DNA of 64,000 nt from Duganella aceris. GTDB taxonomy: Bacteria; Pseudomonadota; Gammaproteobacteria; Burkholderiales; Burkholderiaceae_D. The notes under the pieces are model-generated. The model was not told the DNA's origin and ran no database searches. It worked only from the letters and a program-made list of their open reading frames with translations. The stretch covers positions 124,001 through 188,000 of the forward strand of contig NZ_JAADJT010000012.1 of NCBI RefSeq assembly GCF_011090165.1, read 5' to 3'. Below, one piece after another: positions 34,324-48,678 of this stretch (position 1 is its first letter; the number at the start of each line of letters is the position of its first letter). Both the position numbers and the translations under genes were made by a program.

Positions 34324-34950
34324 ATGAAGTTTTATACCTCCACCCGCGCGCCCAACCCGCGCCGGGTCGCGATGTTTATCGCCGAGAAGGGCCTGGAAGG
34401 CATCGAGCAGGTGCAGATCGACATCGGCGCCTGCCAGCACCGCAGCGCCGAGTATCTGGCCAAGAATCCGTTCGGCCGGGTGCCGGCGCTGGAACTGGAC
34501 GACGGCCGCATCCTGTGCGAGACGCGCGCCATCTGCACCTGGCTGGACGGCCATGCGCCGCAAAACAACCTGATGGGCATGGACTACGATGAACGCGCCT
34601 TCATCGAGATGGCCGACCGCCGCGTCGAGCTGCACCTGTTCCTTGGCATCGCCAATTGCGTGCGACATACCCATCCCGGCCTGGCGGCGCTGGAGCAGCC
34701 GCAGTTCGCCGACTATGGCGTGGTGCAGGGCGAGAAGATGCGCGAAACGGCGCGCTGGCTCGACGCGACGCTGGCCACCCAGCCGTTCGTCGCCGGCCAG
34801 CGCTTCACCATCGCCGACATCACCGCCTTCTGCGCGCTGGAATTCGGGCGCGGGCTGATGAAGTTCCGGCCCGGCGCCGAGGGCATGACCCACCTCCAGG
34901 CCTGGCGCGACCGCATCGCCGAGCGGCCCAGCGCCGCTGTCGTTTATTAG
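34324..34950 (+). CDS. Glutathione S-transferase family protein
   Basis: The 208-residue protein has an N-terminal thioredoxin-like domain (MKFYTSTRAPNPRRVAMFIAEKG, NPFGRVPALELDDGRILCETRAICTWLDG) with the cis-Pro and the E-T/S pair that bind glutathione, and a C-terminal helical domain (FVAGQRFTIADITAFCALEFG). It should conjugate glutathione to, or reduce, electrophiles in the cytoplasm. AAGGAG precedes the ATG. It is a single gene, divergent from the aminopeptidase. Confidence 0.92.
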   Translation: MKFYTSTRAPNPRRVAMFIAEKGLEGIEQVQIDIGACQHRSAEYLAKNPFGRVPALELDDGRILCETRAICTWLDGHAPQNNLMGMDYDERAFIEMADRRVELHLFLGIANCVRHTHPGLAALEQPQFADYGVVQGEKMRETARWLDATLATQPFVAGQRFTIADITAFCALEFGRGLMKFRPGAEGMTHLQAWRDRIAERPSAAVVY

Positions 34951-35047
34951 CCTAAAGGTGGACTAAAGCCTGCTTTCCAGCGGCGGTGGATTGGTTTATG
35001 CTGGACATCCGGTCCGGCGTTGCCGGCCATCTGACCTGGAGACTGCG

Positions 35048-35803
35048 ATGATGCATCGGCGGCGGGTGCTGACATGGTTGCCGCTCGCGGCGGCGGCCTG
35101 CATGGGCCATGCCGCGTCGGCGCCGCAACGGCGGTTGAAGGCGGTCACCATCGGCGTCGCGCCGTATGGCATACGTACCCCGGAAGGCGGCGCCAGCGGA
35201 TTGCTGGTCGAATTGACCGAGGCGCTGGCCGCGCGCAGCGGCATCCCGATCGACAATGTGGTGGTGCCGTATCCGCGCGCGATGGCGATGATGCAGTCCG
35301 GCGAGGCGGATCTGCTGATGTCCATCGCCAATAGCCGGCTGGTGTCGATCGCACGCCCGGTGGCGCTGGTGTTCGAAGGGGACGTGGTGGCGGTGGGACG
35401 GGCCGGAAGCCATTTTGCCAGCCTGGCCGATTTGCGCGGCAAGGTGGTGGCGCACATTCGCGGCGTCGAATACAACGCCGCGTTCGAGGCGGACCAGCAA
35501 ATACGCAAACACGAGACCACCAGCATCGAGCAGTCGCTCAAGATGCTGCTGGAGCGGCGCGTCGACGCGGCGATCGGGTCGCGCGAATCGCTGCTGTACG
35601 CGCTGCGCGCGATGGGACGGCCACGCGCGCAACTCGGCACGCCCATGCCTATCGGCCATCTTTACGTGCGCTTGTATTTGTCGTCAAGAGTCACGGACGA
35701 CGCGGTGGCCGATGCGCTCACCAGCGCGATGGACGCGCTGCGCGACGGCGGCACGGTGGCCGCGCTGCGCAAGAAGTATTTCGCGGGGCTGCCGGCGCGC
35801 TGA
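35048..35803 (+). CDS. Periplasmic solute-binding (SBP_bac_3-like) protein, transporter-less
   Basis: The protein has about 251 residues: a signal region (MMHRRRVLTWLPLAAAACMGHAASA), then an amino-acid-type binding fold (VTIGVAPYGIRTPEGGASGLLVELTEALAARSG, PRAMAMMQSGEADLLMS, LADLRGKVVAHIRG, MLLERRVDAAIGSRESLLYAL). GGAGA precedes the two tandem ATGs at 35048/35051. No permease or ATPase is nearby. Such orphan binding-fold proteins are abundant in Oxalobacteraceae and may feed sensor kinases or act alone. Confidence 0.75.
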   Translation: MMHRRRVLTWLPLAAAACMGHAASAPQRRLKAVTIGVAPYGIRTPEGGASGLLVELTEALAARSGIPIDNVVVPYPRAMAMMQSGEADLLMSIANSRLVSIARPVALVFEGDVVAVGRAGSHFASLADLRGKVVAHIRGVEYNAAFEADQQIRKHETTSIEQSLKMLLERRVDAAIGSRESLLYALRAMGRPRAQLGTPMPIGHLYVRLYLSSRVTDDAVADALTSAMDALRDGGTVAALRKKYFAGLPAR

Positions 35804-35817
35804 CAGCTGTGGGCGCG

Positions 35818-36830
35818 TCAGGCGCGTCGCTGGTACCAGGGCAGGTGCGAGGCCAGCGCACGGTAGTGGGAGCCGACGCGATCCGTCGGTTCCAGCTCGC
35901 GGTCCAGCGCCAACACGCCGAACGGCGCCAGGCTGTCGTCGAACAGCCGCAGCACGCGCTGGCGCAACGCCATGCCGAACGCCGGCAGCGCGCGCTGGCC
36001 GAGGATCATGTGGAATTCATTGAACGAGGCGTCGGTCACCAGGTTGTACTGCGCCCAGGTGATGCGCTCGCTCAGGCGCGGCGCCAGCACCGCCCGCGTG
36101 CCGTCGGCGCTGACATCGAAATAATCGAGCAACTGGCCGATGCCGCCGCTGCGCACGTAGAACGCCTGCAGTTCGGTCATACGCGCCATCGGCAGGCTGG
36201 CTTGCCGCGCTTCGGCCAGCAGGCTGTCGCTGGCCAGCGTGGCGTAAATCTCGGTGCGTGCGATCAGCTGTTCCTGGTCCAGCAGGATGGCCAGGGTCCA
36301 GGCTTGCTGTGCGCCGGCGCAATCGGCCAGCCAGATGCGCGGCAGCGCGGCGCCGTGCAGGCAGGCGCCCAGCGACATCCGCAACAGCGTCACTTCCGAG
36401 GCGTCGTCGAACATCAGCGCCGGGTCGACGTAGAGCGCGCGATGCAGCACGTCCCAGGCCTCGGCGTCATGCAGCACGCTCGCTTGCAGCGCCGAGATGG
36501 TCGGTGTGTCGAGCCGCCGCATGGTGGCGCGCACGTGGCGTGCGACCAGCTCGCGCTGGTAGCCGCGATAGTCGTAGCCGTGGCATTGGAAGATGGCTTC
36601 CAGCAGCAGCTCCAGTTCCAGCTCCTCGACCGTCGACGGCGAGTGGCGGCGGCCGTTGGCGGCGGCCGCCGATGCTGAAGCCGGCGACGCGGATGATGCG
36701 GCGGACATGGCCGATTCCGACTGCGCGCCGGTCGCGGCGGACGCATTCTGCGCGGTCGTCGCCGCGCCGCTGTCCGGACCGAGCAGCGCCGCCTTGATCG
36801 AGGCGAGCAGGGATGTCATCGGGGCCGGCA

Positions 36831-36831
<1 letters not shown>
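35818..36831 (-). CDS. CheR-like protein with eroded methyltransferase motifs
   Basis: The protein has about 337 residues. After a low-complexity Ala/Ser N-terminus it follows the CheR layout: LLLEAIFQCHGYDYRGYQRELVARHVRATMRRL, then IWLADCAGAQQAWTLAILLDQ where active CheR has G-C-x-T-G-E-E-x-Y-S (the SAM loop), TEIYATLASDSLLAEARQASLPM, SERITWAQYNLVTDASFNEFHMILGQRALPAF where CheR has C-R-N-V-L-I-Y-F, and LFDDSLAPFGVLALDR. The SAM loop and the C-R-N motif are both lost, so it is probably not a methyltransferase. It starts at an ATG overlapping the stop of the hybrid kinase gene and is the last gene of that operon. A docking or scaffold role is likely. Confidence 0.75.
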
Positions 36832-41712
<4,881 letters not shown>

Positions 41713-41720
<8 letters not shown>

Positions 41721-43599
41721 GGCTTATCTGTTCCTCATTGCTTGGGAGGGTATTCACGTTGATGTCGTTGATGGCGGTATGTTCGATCAGGCCGGACGCC
41801 GGCAGCGGCGGATAAAACAGCTCGCCCTGGCAGGCGTCGCAGCCCAGTTCGCGCAGCGTTTCCAGCTGCAGGCGGTCGTCGACGCCCAGCGCGACCACGC
41901 GCATGTCCAGCGCGCGCGCCAGATGGATCACGGCGGCGACGATGTCGGTGCCGCCGGCGTCGTTGCCGATGGCGTGGACGAAGCCGCGATCGATCTTCAG
42001 GACATTGAGCTGCCAGCGCTTGCAGGCCGCCAGCGATGAGCGCGCGCTGCCGAAATCGTCCAGCGCGGCGCGCACGCCGGAGGCCTGCAACTGCGCCAGC
42101 AACTGCGACAGCGGTTCGGCCGCGCCCAGCAGCAGCTTTTCATTCAGTTCGATGCCGATGCTGCCCGGTGCAAGCCGGTGCTTGCGCATGGCTGGCAGCA
42201 GCACTTGCAACAGGTCCGCGTTCAGCTGCGGCGTGGCCAGGTTGAGCCACAGGCACAGTGGCTCCGCATCGGCGGTGCGGCCGTCGACGCTTTGCCACAG
42301 CGCGGCCTGGGCGCAGCTCTGCGCAATGGTCCAGGCGTCGAGGCGGTCGAGCAGGGTGCGTTCCTGCACCAGCGGCAGGAACTGCGGCGCCTCCAGCAGC
42401 CCGTGCGCGGGATGGCGCCAATACAGCAGCGCCTCGGCGCCGATGGTGCGGCCGGTGGCGATGTCGATCTGCGGCTGGTAACGCAGCTCCAGCTGGTTGG
42501 CCGCCAGCGCCTTGCGCAGTTCCAGCGTCCATTCCTCGCGCTCGCGCTCGCGCACGTTGAGCGCTTCGTGGAAAAACTGCACCGGCGCCGCCGCCTGCTG
42601 CTTGGCGTGGTACATCGCGGTGTCGGCGTTCTTCATCAGGGACTGCGCGTTGGCGCCGTCCTGCGGATAGATGGCGATGCCGATGCTGGCCGCCGACTTG
42701 AGGCGGTGGCTGCCGATGTCGAACGGCAGGGCGCAGGCCAGCTCGATCTTGCGGCCGACGCGCGCGGCGTTGGCGGCGGCGGAGCGGCCTTCGATCAGCA
42801 CCACGAATTCGTCGCCGCCCAGCCGCGCCACCACGTCGGCCACGCGCACCGCCGCCGTCAGCCGCGCCGACACCTGGCGCAGCAGTTCGTCGCCGGCTTC
42901 GTGGCCATAGTTATCGTTGATCTGCTTGAACTTGTCCAGGTCGAGGAACAGCAGCGCGAAACCGACGCCGCTGCGGTCGGAGGTGGCGACCGCGTGCTCC
43001 AGTTGCTGGATCAGCGCGCGCCGGTTGAGCAGGTTGGTCAGCGCGTCGCGCGTGGACAGTTCGTGCGCGCGCTGCTCGGCGAGTTTGCGTTCCTTGATCT
43101 CCAGTTCCATCTCGGCGTTGGCGCGTTCCAGGTCCTGCATGCGCTGTACCCGCAAGTCCTGGTTCAGCCGCGCCAGCTCTTCGCTTTTGGCGCGCAGCTC
43201 GATATTCCGCTTGGTCAGTTCAACGAACACCGCCACCTTGGCCTGCAGGATTTGCGGGATCACGGGCGTGAACAGATAATCGGCCGCGCCTTTCTGATAG
43301 CCCTTGAGGCGGTTGATTTCATCGGCGTAGTGGGCGGTGATGAAGATGATCGGCACGCCCGCCGAGCGGGGATGGGAGTGGATCGCCTCGGCCGTCTCGA
43401 AACCATCCATGCCGGGCATGCTGACGTCGAGCAGGATCACGGCGAATTCGTGCGTCAGCACGTGGCGCAGCGCCTCTTTGCCCGAGGCGGCGCTGATCAG
43501 CTGGTACAAATTCTGGTCGGCCGCGTCCAGCAGCAGGCTTTCCAGCGCGTACAGGCTGGCTGGATCGTCATTGACGAGAAGAACTTTTGGAATCTGCAC
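41713..43599 (-). CDS. Response regulator with GGDEF and degenerate EAL domains
   Basis: The 628-residue protein has a receiver (VLLVNDDPASL, phospho-Asp in AVILLDVSMPGMDGFE), a coiled linker, GGDEF (VVARLGGDEFVVLIEGR, an intact G-G-D-E-F) and EAL (GAEALLYWRHPAHGLLEAP). The GGDEF domain looks able to make c-di-GMP. In the EAL domain the usual A-E-G-V-E-T reads ALGVDD and E-A-L-L-R-W reads EALLYW, so residues needed for hydrolysis or c-di-GMP contact are changed and phosphodiesterase activity is doubtful. It is the first gene of the operon with the poly-HAMP kinase (8-base overlap), so that kinase is its likely phosphodonor. Confidence 0.9.
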
Positions 43600-43743
43600 G
43601 GCGGCCGGTGGGTTGTGGGATTGTGCAATGCCGCAAGTCGGCGGTTCGCTTTATTTTAACTATTAAGTAAAAGCTTTCCTAGCTTTCGGTATTAAAAAAT
43701 ATTATCGGAATTAAATTTTCCGTAGCGCACGATTGGCCTCGGC

Positions 43744-45324
43744 TCAGTGTGGGATTTGCGTGACCCAAATCGGTGCGCTCCAGAGCATTTTTCCATCGTC
43801 CTGCGTCACCCGGGCGTAGTAAAAATGCTCGCCCGGCTTGGGCGTGGTGGTCAGTTCGGCCTTGTTGGCGAGGACGCCGACCTGGCCGTTTCGCCCCGGT
43901 ACGCCGTGGAAGAGGGTGACGAGCGTCGCGCTGCGGCCGTTTTTGCTGGCATAGCCGGCCTTCAGCGTCAGCCTGCCCCGATTGCTGAAGCGCTCGCCCA
44001 TGAGGTGGCCGTTGCCGGTCAGGATCAGTTGCGCCTGCTTGTCCATGGTGGCGAAGACGCGGCGCGCCTTGAGCGCCTCCAGGAAGTTGGGGGTGGTCAG
44101 CGGTGCGCCACTGGGCAGCAGCACGCCGGTGCGGTTGCTGTAGGAAGCGCCCCAGTTGGCGCAGTGGTTGTCCTGGTTGCTGCTGAAGGCGATGTGGTAG
44201 CCGGCCTCCAGCAGGGCGTTGCAGCCGGATTCGAAATTGCTGCGACGGGGTTCGCTCTCGTCGGTGCTGCTGGAAAAGGCGTTGCTGTTGACCACTTCGC
44301 ACAGCAGCATCGCTTCATCGCCGTCGGGTGTCCAGGCCAGCGGCTGGCCGTCGACGGCGAACTGGCCCTGCTGCGGATGGTTGAACTGGCCCAGCCAGCC
44401 GCGCCGGCGCATCAGCGTATAGAGCGCGGCATAGTCATTTTTCGGTGTCTCGACATCGGCCAGCAGCGCGCCCTGCGCGTTGCGCTCCCAGCCGAGCAGC
44501 TCGCCGCCATTGAGGATGTTGAGGTGGCCGCCGTGGCTGATGACGCCCCATTCCTGGCCGTACAGCGCGAGGAAATTGTCGTGGGCCAGATTCCAGGTGT
44601 CGGCCTGGTGCCGCCCGTTGTGGAACAGTGCGCGCGCGGCGGCCGGGTCGGCGTCGGGCATGGTGCCGTCCGAGCCGTCGTACATGTGGTTGTGCTCGGA
44701 GGTCATCAGGAAGTCGAGGTGGCGGGCGAGCGCGTAGGCATAGGCGTCGGTCGGTCCCAGCGGCGCGCTTTGCGGCGCCTGCGCGCCGCTGCATTGGCCG
44801 AGCGCGCCGCCGCCGTCGCTGTGGCCGGTCTGGCTGTGCAGGTTGCCCAGATAGATGGTGTAGGGGGCGGTCGCCGGCGGCGCCGCGACCGCCGCGATCG
44901 CCGCTGGCGCCGTGGCCGGGGTGGCCGGTGCCGGCGCCGGCCACCCCGGCCACAGCTGTTCGATATCCTGCGCGCCGTCCAGGCTGGCGCGCAGCCGCAG
45001 CCGGTAGATGCCGGCCGGCGTCCGGGCGCTGTGTTGCCAGCGTAGTTTGACGGTCACAGGCAGTGCATCACCGAGCAGATGCTCGCCGCGCCATCGGCGG
45101 AGGACGGTGTCGCCGGCCGGCGCCAGCAATTCCAACCGCCAGCGGACGCGCCCCGCTTGCTGGGCGAAGTGCAATGTCAGCTCGCGGCCGCCGTCGGCGT
45201 CGGCGCGAAACGGTGCTTGCAGGGTGGCGTCGAACTCCTGATGGTCAACAGTCATCGCATCACTTGCCGCCGGCACTAGCAAAGCCGTTGCCAGCACCGC
45301 TTTTTTAAAGAAATCTGCGCCCAT
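43744..45324 (-). CDS. Secreted PHP/CehA-McbA-like metallohydrolase family protein
   Basis: The 526-residue protein has a signal peptide (KKAVLATALLVPAASDAM), an N-terminal beta-sandwich (about 25-125), a Pro/Ala linker and a PHP-like domain: IYLGNLHSQTGHSDGGGAL, YALARHLDFLMTSEHNHMYDG, WGVISHGGHLNIL, FNHPQQGQF. These are the spaced His/Asp metal ligands of polymerase-and-histidinol-phosphatase-type enzymes. The C-terminal part (HLMGERFSNRGRLTLKAGYASK, APIWVTQIPH) is another beta domain. The substrate is unknown; CehA itself hydrolyses a carbamate. It is a single gene. Confidence 0.72.
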   Translation of the reverse strand: MGADFFKKAVLATALLVPAASDAMTVDHQEFDATLQAPFRADADGGRELTLHFAQQAGRVRWRLELLAPAGDTVLRRWRGEHLLGDALPVTVKLRWQHSARTPAGIYRLRLRASLDGAQDIEQLWPGWPAPAPATPATAPAAIAAVAAPPATAPYTIYLGNLHSQTGHSDGGGALGQCSGAQAPQSAPLGPTDAYAYALARHLDFLMTSEHNHMYDGSDGTMPDADPAAARALFHNGRHQADTWNLAHDNFLALYGQEWGVISHGGHLNILNGGELLGWERNAQGALLADVETPKNDYAALYTLMRRRGWLGQFNHPQQGQFAVDGQPLAWTPDGDEAMLLCEVVNSNAFSSSTDESEPRRSNFESGCNALLEAGYHIAFSSNQDNHCANWGASYSNRTGVLLPSGAPLTTPNFLEALKARRVFATMDKQAQLILTGNGHLMGERFSNRGRLTLKAGYASKNGRSATLVTLFHGVPGRNGQVGVLANKAELTTTPKPGEHFYYARVTQDDGKMLWSAPIWVTQIPH

Positions 45325-45507
45325 GATGACCCTCGAAAAACTGGCTCATCATTTAGAGCGCGCTATATGCAACAAGGTTCCCTTTTAATTGACAAGTTAT
45401 GTATTCTGAATTCTCTCCAATTGTTTCTCTGGTTCCCGAGCGGCATTAATAGTATGCTGCTGTGATGCAAGAATTATCGTTTCTTAACGACTTAAAAGTG
45501 AAGGCGC

Positions 45508-48500
45508 ATGCTCAAATCGGCGAACACCATCAAGGCGGTCAGACGTTCGCGCTTGCTGTTCTGGAGTGCGGGCTGCGCCTTGGCCATGGGCGTCGGAGCG
45601 ATCCTGTACGGCGCGGCGGCCAGGACGATCGACGACGATGCCGGCCGGCGGTTTGAGAATCTGGCGCGCAGCACGCAGTACGGCATTTCGGCGCGCATCA
45701 AGTCCTATGCCGACTTGACGCGTGGCCTGGCCGCGCTGTTCCAGACCAGCGACGTGGTGACGCGGCTGCAGTTCCATCAGTACGTGACCAGCCTGGATAT
45801 TCCACGCTATTTTCCCGCCATCGAGGCGTTGAGCTGGGCGCCGCTGGTGGCGGATGCGCAGCGCGACGCCTTTGTCGCCGCCGTGCGCGCCGACCGCAGC
45901 CTGAGCCCCGAAGGCTATCCGCATTTCGACATCAAGCCGCCGGGGCGCCGCGATCATTATGCGGTGCTCACTTATATGGAGCCGTTGACCGACCTGGAAG
46001 ACAGGGTGGGCGCGGACCTCGCCGTCAATCCGGCGATGGACAAGGTGCTGGCGGCGTCGCGCGACACCGGCCGGGTGAGCGCCTCCGGCCAGCCTATCGT
46101 GGTCAAGCTGCCGACGCCGCACTTCGGCCTCGGCGTGCGGCTGCCGGTGTACCGGCGCGGCATGCCGCTCCTGGACACCGCGCAGCGCCGCGCCGCCTAT
46201 CTCGGCTCGGTCGGCGCCGGCTTCAGCATTCCCCGTCTGGTGCAGGGTGCGATCGATGAGATGACGGTGCGCCAGGTGCATCTGACGCTGTACTCGGACG
46301 GCAGCAGCGATGTCGAGCAGCGCCGCCTGGTGATTGAAAAGACCGACCGCCTGCTATACAACGACAACGGCTCGATGGAGGCGTTGACGCCGCTGACGGC
46401 GGCCGAACGCGCCGACTATTTCCAGACGGTGCTGCCGATCGATTTCCACGGCAGCCTGTGGAAGGCGCTGTTCCAGGTTCGCAAGACCGACCTGCTGACC
46501 GGCTTCGACGTGGTGTTCCCGTGGGGCGCCGCGCTGACCGGCTTCGCCGGCACGCTGCTGTTGTATAGCTATGTGTTCTTGTTGTACGCGTCGCGCCGGC
46601 GCGCCATCAAGCAGGGCGTGCTGCTCGACACGGTGCTCAACAACGTCGACGCCCACGTCTACATGAAGGACCAGCACCGGCGCTACCTCTACGTCAACGC
46701 CAGGATGGCCGAGGCGATCGGCATGCCGGTGCGCGAGATCATCGGCAAGCTCGATCACGAGCTGATGTCGCGCGAGGCCGCCGACTCGGCGTGGGCGCAG
46801 GAGCGGCCGGTATTGGCCGACAAGGTCAAGCGCTCGGGCGAGACGCTGCTGGTCGGCCGCGACGGCGTGGTGCGCCATCAGTGGACGGTCAAGGTGCCGG
46901 TGGAAATCGGCCGCGCCGCCACCGCCGTCATCGGACTGTCGACCGATGTGACGGAGCTGCACCAGCTGAAGGACGAGGCGGATGCGGCCAACCAGGCCAA
47001 GAGCGACTTCCTGTCGAACATGAGCCATGAGATCCGCACGCCGATGAACAGCATCATCGGCATGGCGCACCTGGCGCTGAAGTCGGTGGTGCATCCGAAG
47101 CAGCGCGACTATCTGCAAAAGATCTACCACTCGGGCCAGCACCTGCTGGGCATCATCAACGACATCCTCGACTTTTCCAAGATCGAGGCGGGCAAGATGG
47201 ATCTGGAGGTGCTGGACTTTACGCTGGATACGCTGCTGGCCAATATCTCCAGCCAGCTGGGCGAGGGCGCGCACGCCAAGGGGCTGGAGCTGGTGTACGA
47301 AATCTGGCCCGGCCTGTCGCACCAGCTGCGCGGCGATCCGCTGCGGCTGGAGCAGGTGCTGTTGAACTTCGCCTGCAACGCCATCAAGTTTTCCGAGAAC
47401 GGCAAGGTGATCATCCGCGCCCGGCCGCTGGAGGAGCGCGACAGCCATATCATGGTGCGCTTCGAGGTGGTCGACCACGGCATCGGCATGACGCAGGAAC
47501 AGGTGTCGCAGCTGTTCCGCTCCTTCCACCAGGCCGACACCTCGACCACGCGCCGCTACGGCGGCACCGGACTTGGGCTGGTGATCAGCAAGCAGCTGGC
47601 GGAGTTGATGGGCGGCGGCGTCGGTGTCGACAGCGCGCCGGGCGAGGGCAGTACCTTCTGGTTCACGGCGCGGCTGGCGAAGGGAACGCATTTGCGGGTG
47701 CGCGACGATACGGTGGAGGCCGAGGTGCTCGACAGCATACGCGGCGCTTCGATCCTGCTGGTCGAGGACAATATCTTCAGCCAGCAGGTGGGGCAGGAGC
47801 TGCTGGAGGACGCGGGAGCCATGGTTTGCGTGGCCAACAACGGCAAGGAGGCCATCGATCTGCTGCTGAAGGAGCATTTCGATTGCGTGCTGATGGACGT
47901 GCAGATGCCGGTGATGGACGGTTATGAGACCACGCGCCTGATCCGCGCCCATCCCAAGCTGTCGGCGACGCTGATCATCGCGATGACCGCGAACGCGGGA
48001 CGCGGCGACCAGGAACGCTGTCTGAGCGCGGGCATGGACGAATTCGTCACCAAGCCGATCGCGCCCAAGCTGTTGCTCAATATGCTGGCCAAGTGGATGA
48101 CGCAGCGCGCCAGGGCGGCCCGCGCGGAGCGCAAGGCGGTGCCGCCGCCACCGTCGTACTTCACCATGGCCGATGGCGGGACCACGGCGGCGGCCATCGA
48201 GTTGTTCGCGACGCGGGCGGTGGCGCTGCCGTTGCCGGCGTCGCCGCCGGCGCCGCCCGCCGTCGCTGCGCCGGCCTCCGCGCCCGCGCCGGCGGAGCTG
48301 TTCGACGTCGCGGCGCTGGCGCAGACCTTCGGCGGCAAGCCTGACAAGATGCGCAAATACGCGCTGCTGTTCCTCGAATCGGCCCGCGACGGCCTGAAGG
48401 AAGTCGACGCCGCGCTGGCGCAGGAGGACCTGGCGCAGCTGTCGGAGCTGGGCCACCGCATCAAATCCTCGGCGCGCGCGGTGGGCGCGATGCAGTTCGG

Positions 48501-48642
48501 GAACCTGTGCCTGGCGCTGGAGCATGGCCGCGACGACCCGGACATGTCCAACGCCGGCCAGCTGGTGCGGCAGATGCACGCCATGCTCGACGTACTGGAT
48601 AGCCATATCGAACAGGAACTACTGGCTTACGACCCGGGCTAG
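45508..48642 (+). CDS. CHASE-domain hybrid histidine kinase with receiver and Hpt domains
   Basis: The 1044-residue inner-membrane kinase has a transmembrane helix at about 12-32 and a periplasmic CHASE sensor (about 60-290; FQTSDVVTRLQFHQYV, LSWAPLVADAQRDAF). A second helix lies near 345-365, followed by PAS (about 370-490; DQHRRYLYVNARMAEAIGM), HisKA (FLSNMSHEIRTPMNSIIGMAH), HATPase (GGTGLGLVISKQLAELMGG), receiver (DCVLMDVQMPVMDGYET), an Ala/Pro linker and Hpt (LGHRIKSSARAVGAMQFGNLC). CHASE domains sense small ligands such as short peptides or cytokinin-like molecules; the ligand here is unknown. Its output regulator is not adjacent. The recC gene begins 36 bases downstream but is probably a separate unit. 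Confidence 0.92.
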   Translation: MLKSANTIKAVRRSRLLFWSAGCALAMGVGAILYGAAARTIDDDAGRRFENLARSTQYGISARIKSYADLTRGLAALFQTSDVVTRLQFHQYVTSLDIPRYFPAIEALSWAPLVADAQRDAFVAAVRADRSLSPEGYPHFDIKPPGRRDHYAVLTYMEPLTDLEDRVGADLAVNPAMDKVLAASRDTGRVSASGQPIVVKLPTPHFGLGVRLPVYRRGMPLLDTAQRRAAYLGSVGAGFSIPRLVQGAIDEMTVRQVHLTLYSDGSSDVEQRRLVIEKTDRLLYNDNGSMEALTPLTAAERADYFQTVLPIDFHGSLWKALFQVRKTDLLTGFDVVFPWGAALTGFAGTLLLYSYVFLLYASRRRAIKQGVLLDTVLNNVDAHVYMKDQHRRYLYVNARMAEAIGMPVREIIGKLDHELMSREAADSAWAQERPVLADKVKRSGETLLVGRDGVVRHQWTVKVPVEIGRAATAVIGLSTDVTELHQLKDEADAANQAKSDFLSNMSHEIRTPMNSIIGMAHLALKSVVHPKQRDYLQKIYHSGQHLLGIINDILDFSKIEAGKMDLEVLDFTLDTLLANISSQLGEGAHAKGLELVYEIWPGLSHQLRGDPLRLEQVLLNFACNAIKFSENGKVIIRARPLEERDSHIMVRFEVVDHGIGMTQEQVSQLFRSFHQADTSTTRRYGGTGLGLVISKQLAELMGGGVGVDSAPGEGSTFWFTARLAKGTHLRVRDDTVEAEVLDSIRGASILLVEDNIFSQQVGQELLEDAGAMVCVANNGKEAIDLLLKEHFDCVLMDVQMPVMDGYETTRLIRAHPKLSATLIIAMTANAGRGDQERCLSAGMDEFVTKPIAPKLLLNMLAKWMTQRARAARAERKAVPPPPSYFTMADGGTTAAAIELFATRAVALPLPASPPAPPAVAAPASAPAPAELFDVAALAQTFGGKPDKMRKYALLFLESARDGLKEVDAALAQEDLAQLSELGHRIKSSARAVGAMQFGNLCLALEHGRDDPDMSNAGQLVRQMHAMLDVLDSHIEQELLAYDPG

Positions 48643-48678
48643 AGCGATAATACGGCTTCGATCTTAACGAAGAGCCTT

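Noticed and set aside
45391..45420. TTGACA upstream of the CHASE kinase as a sigma-70 promoter
   Set aside because: No acceptable -10 element lies 16-18 bases downstream.
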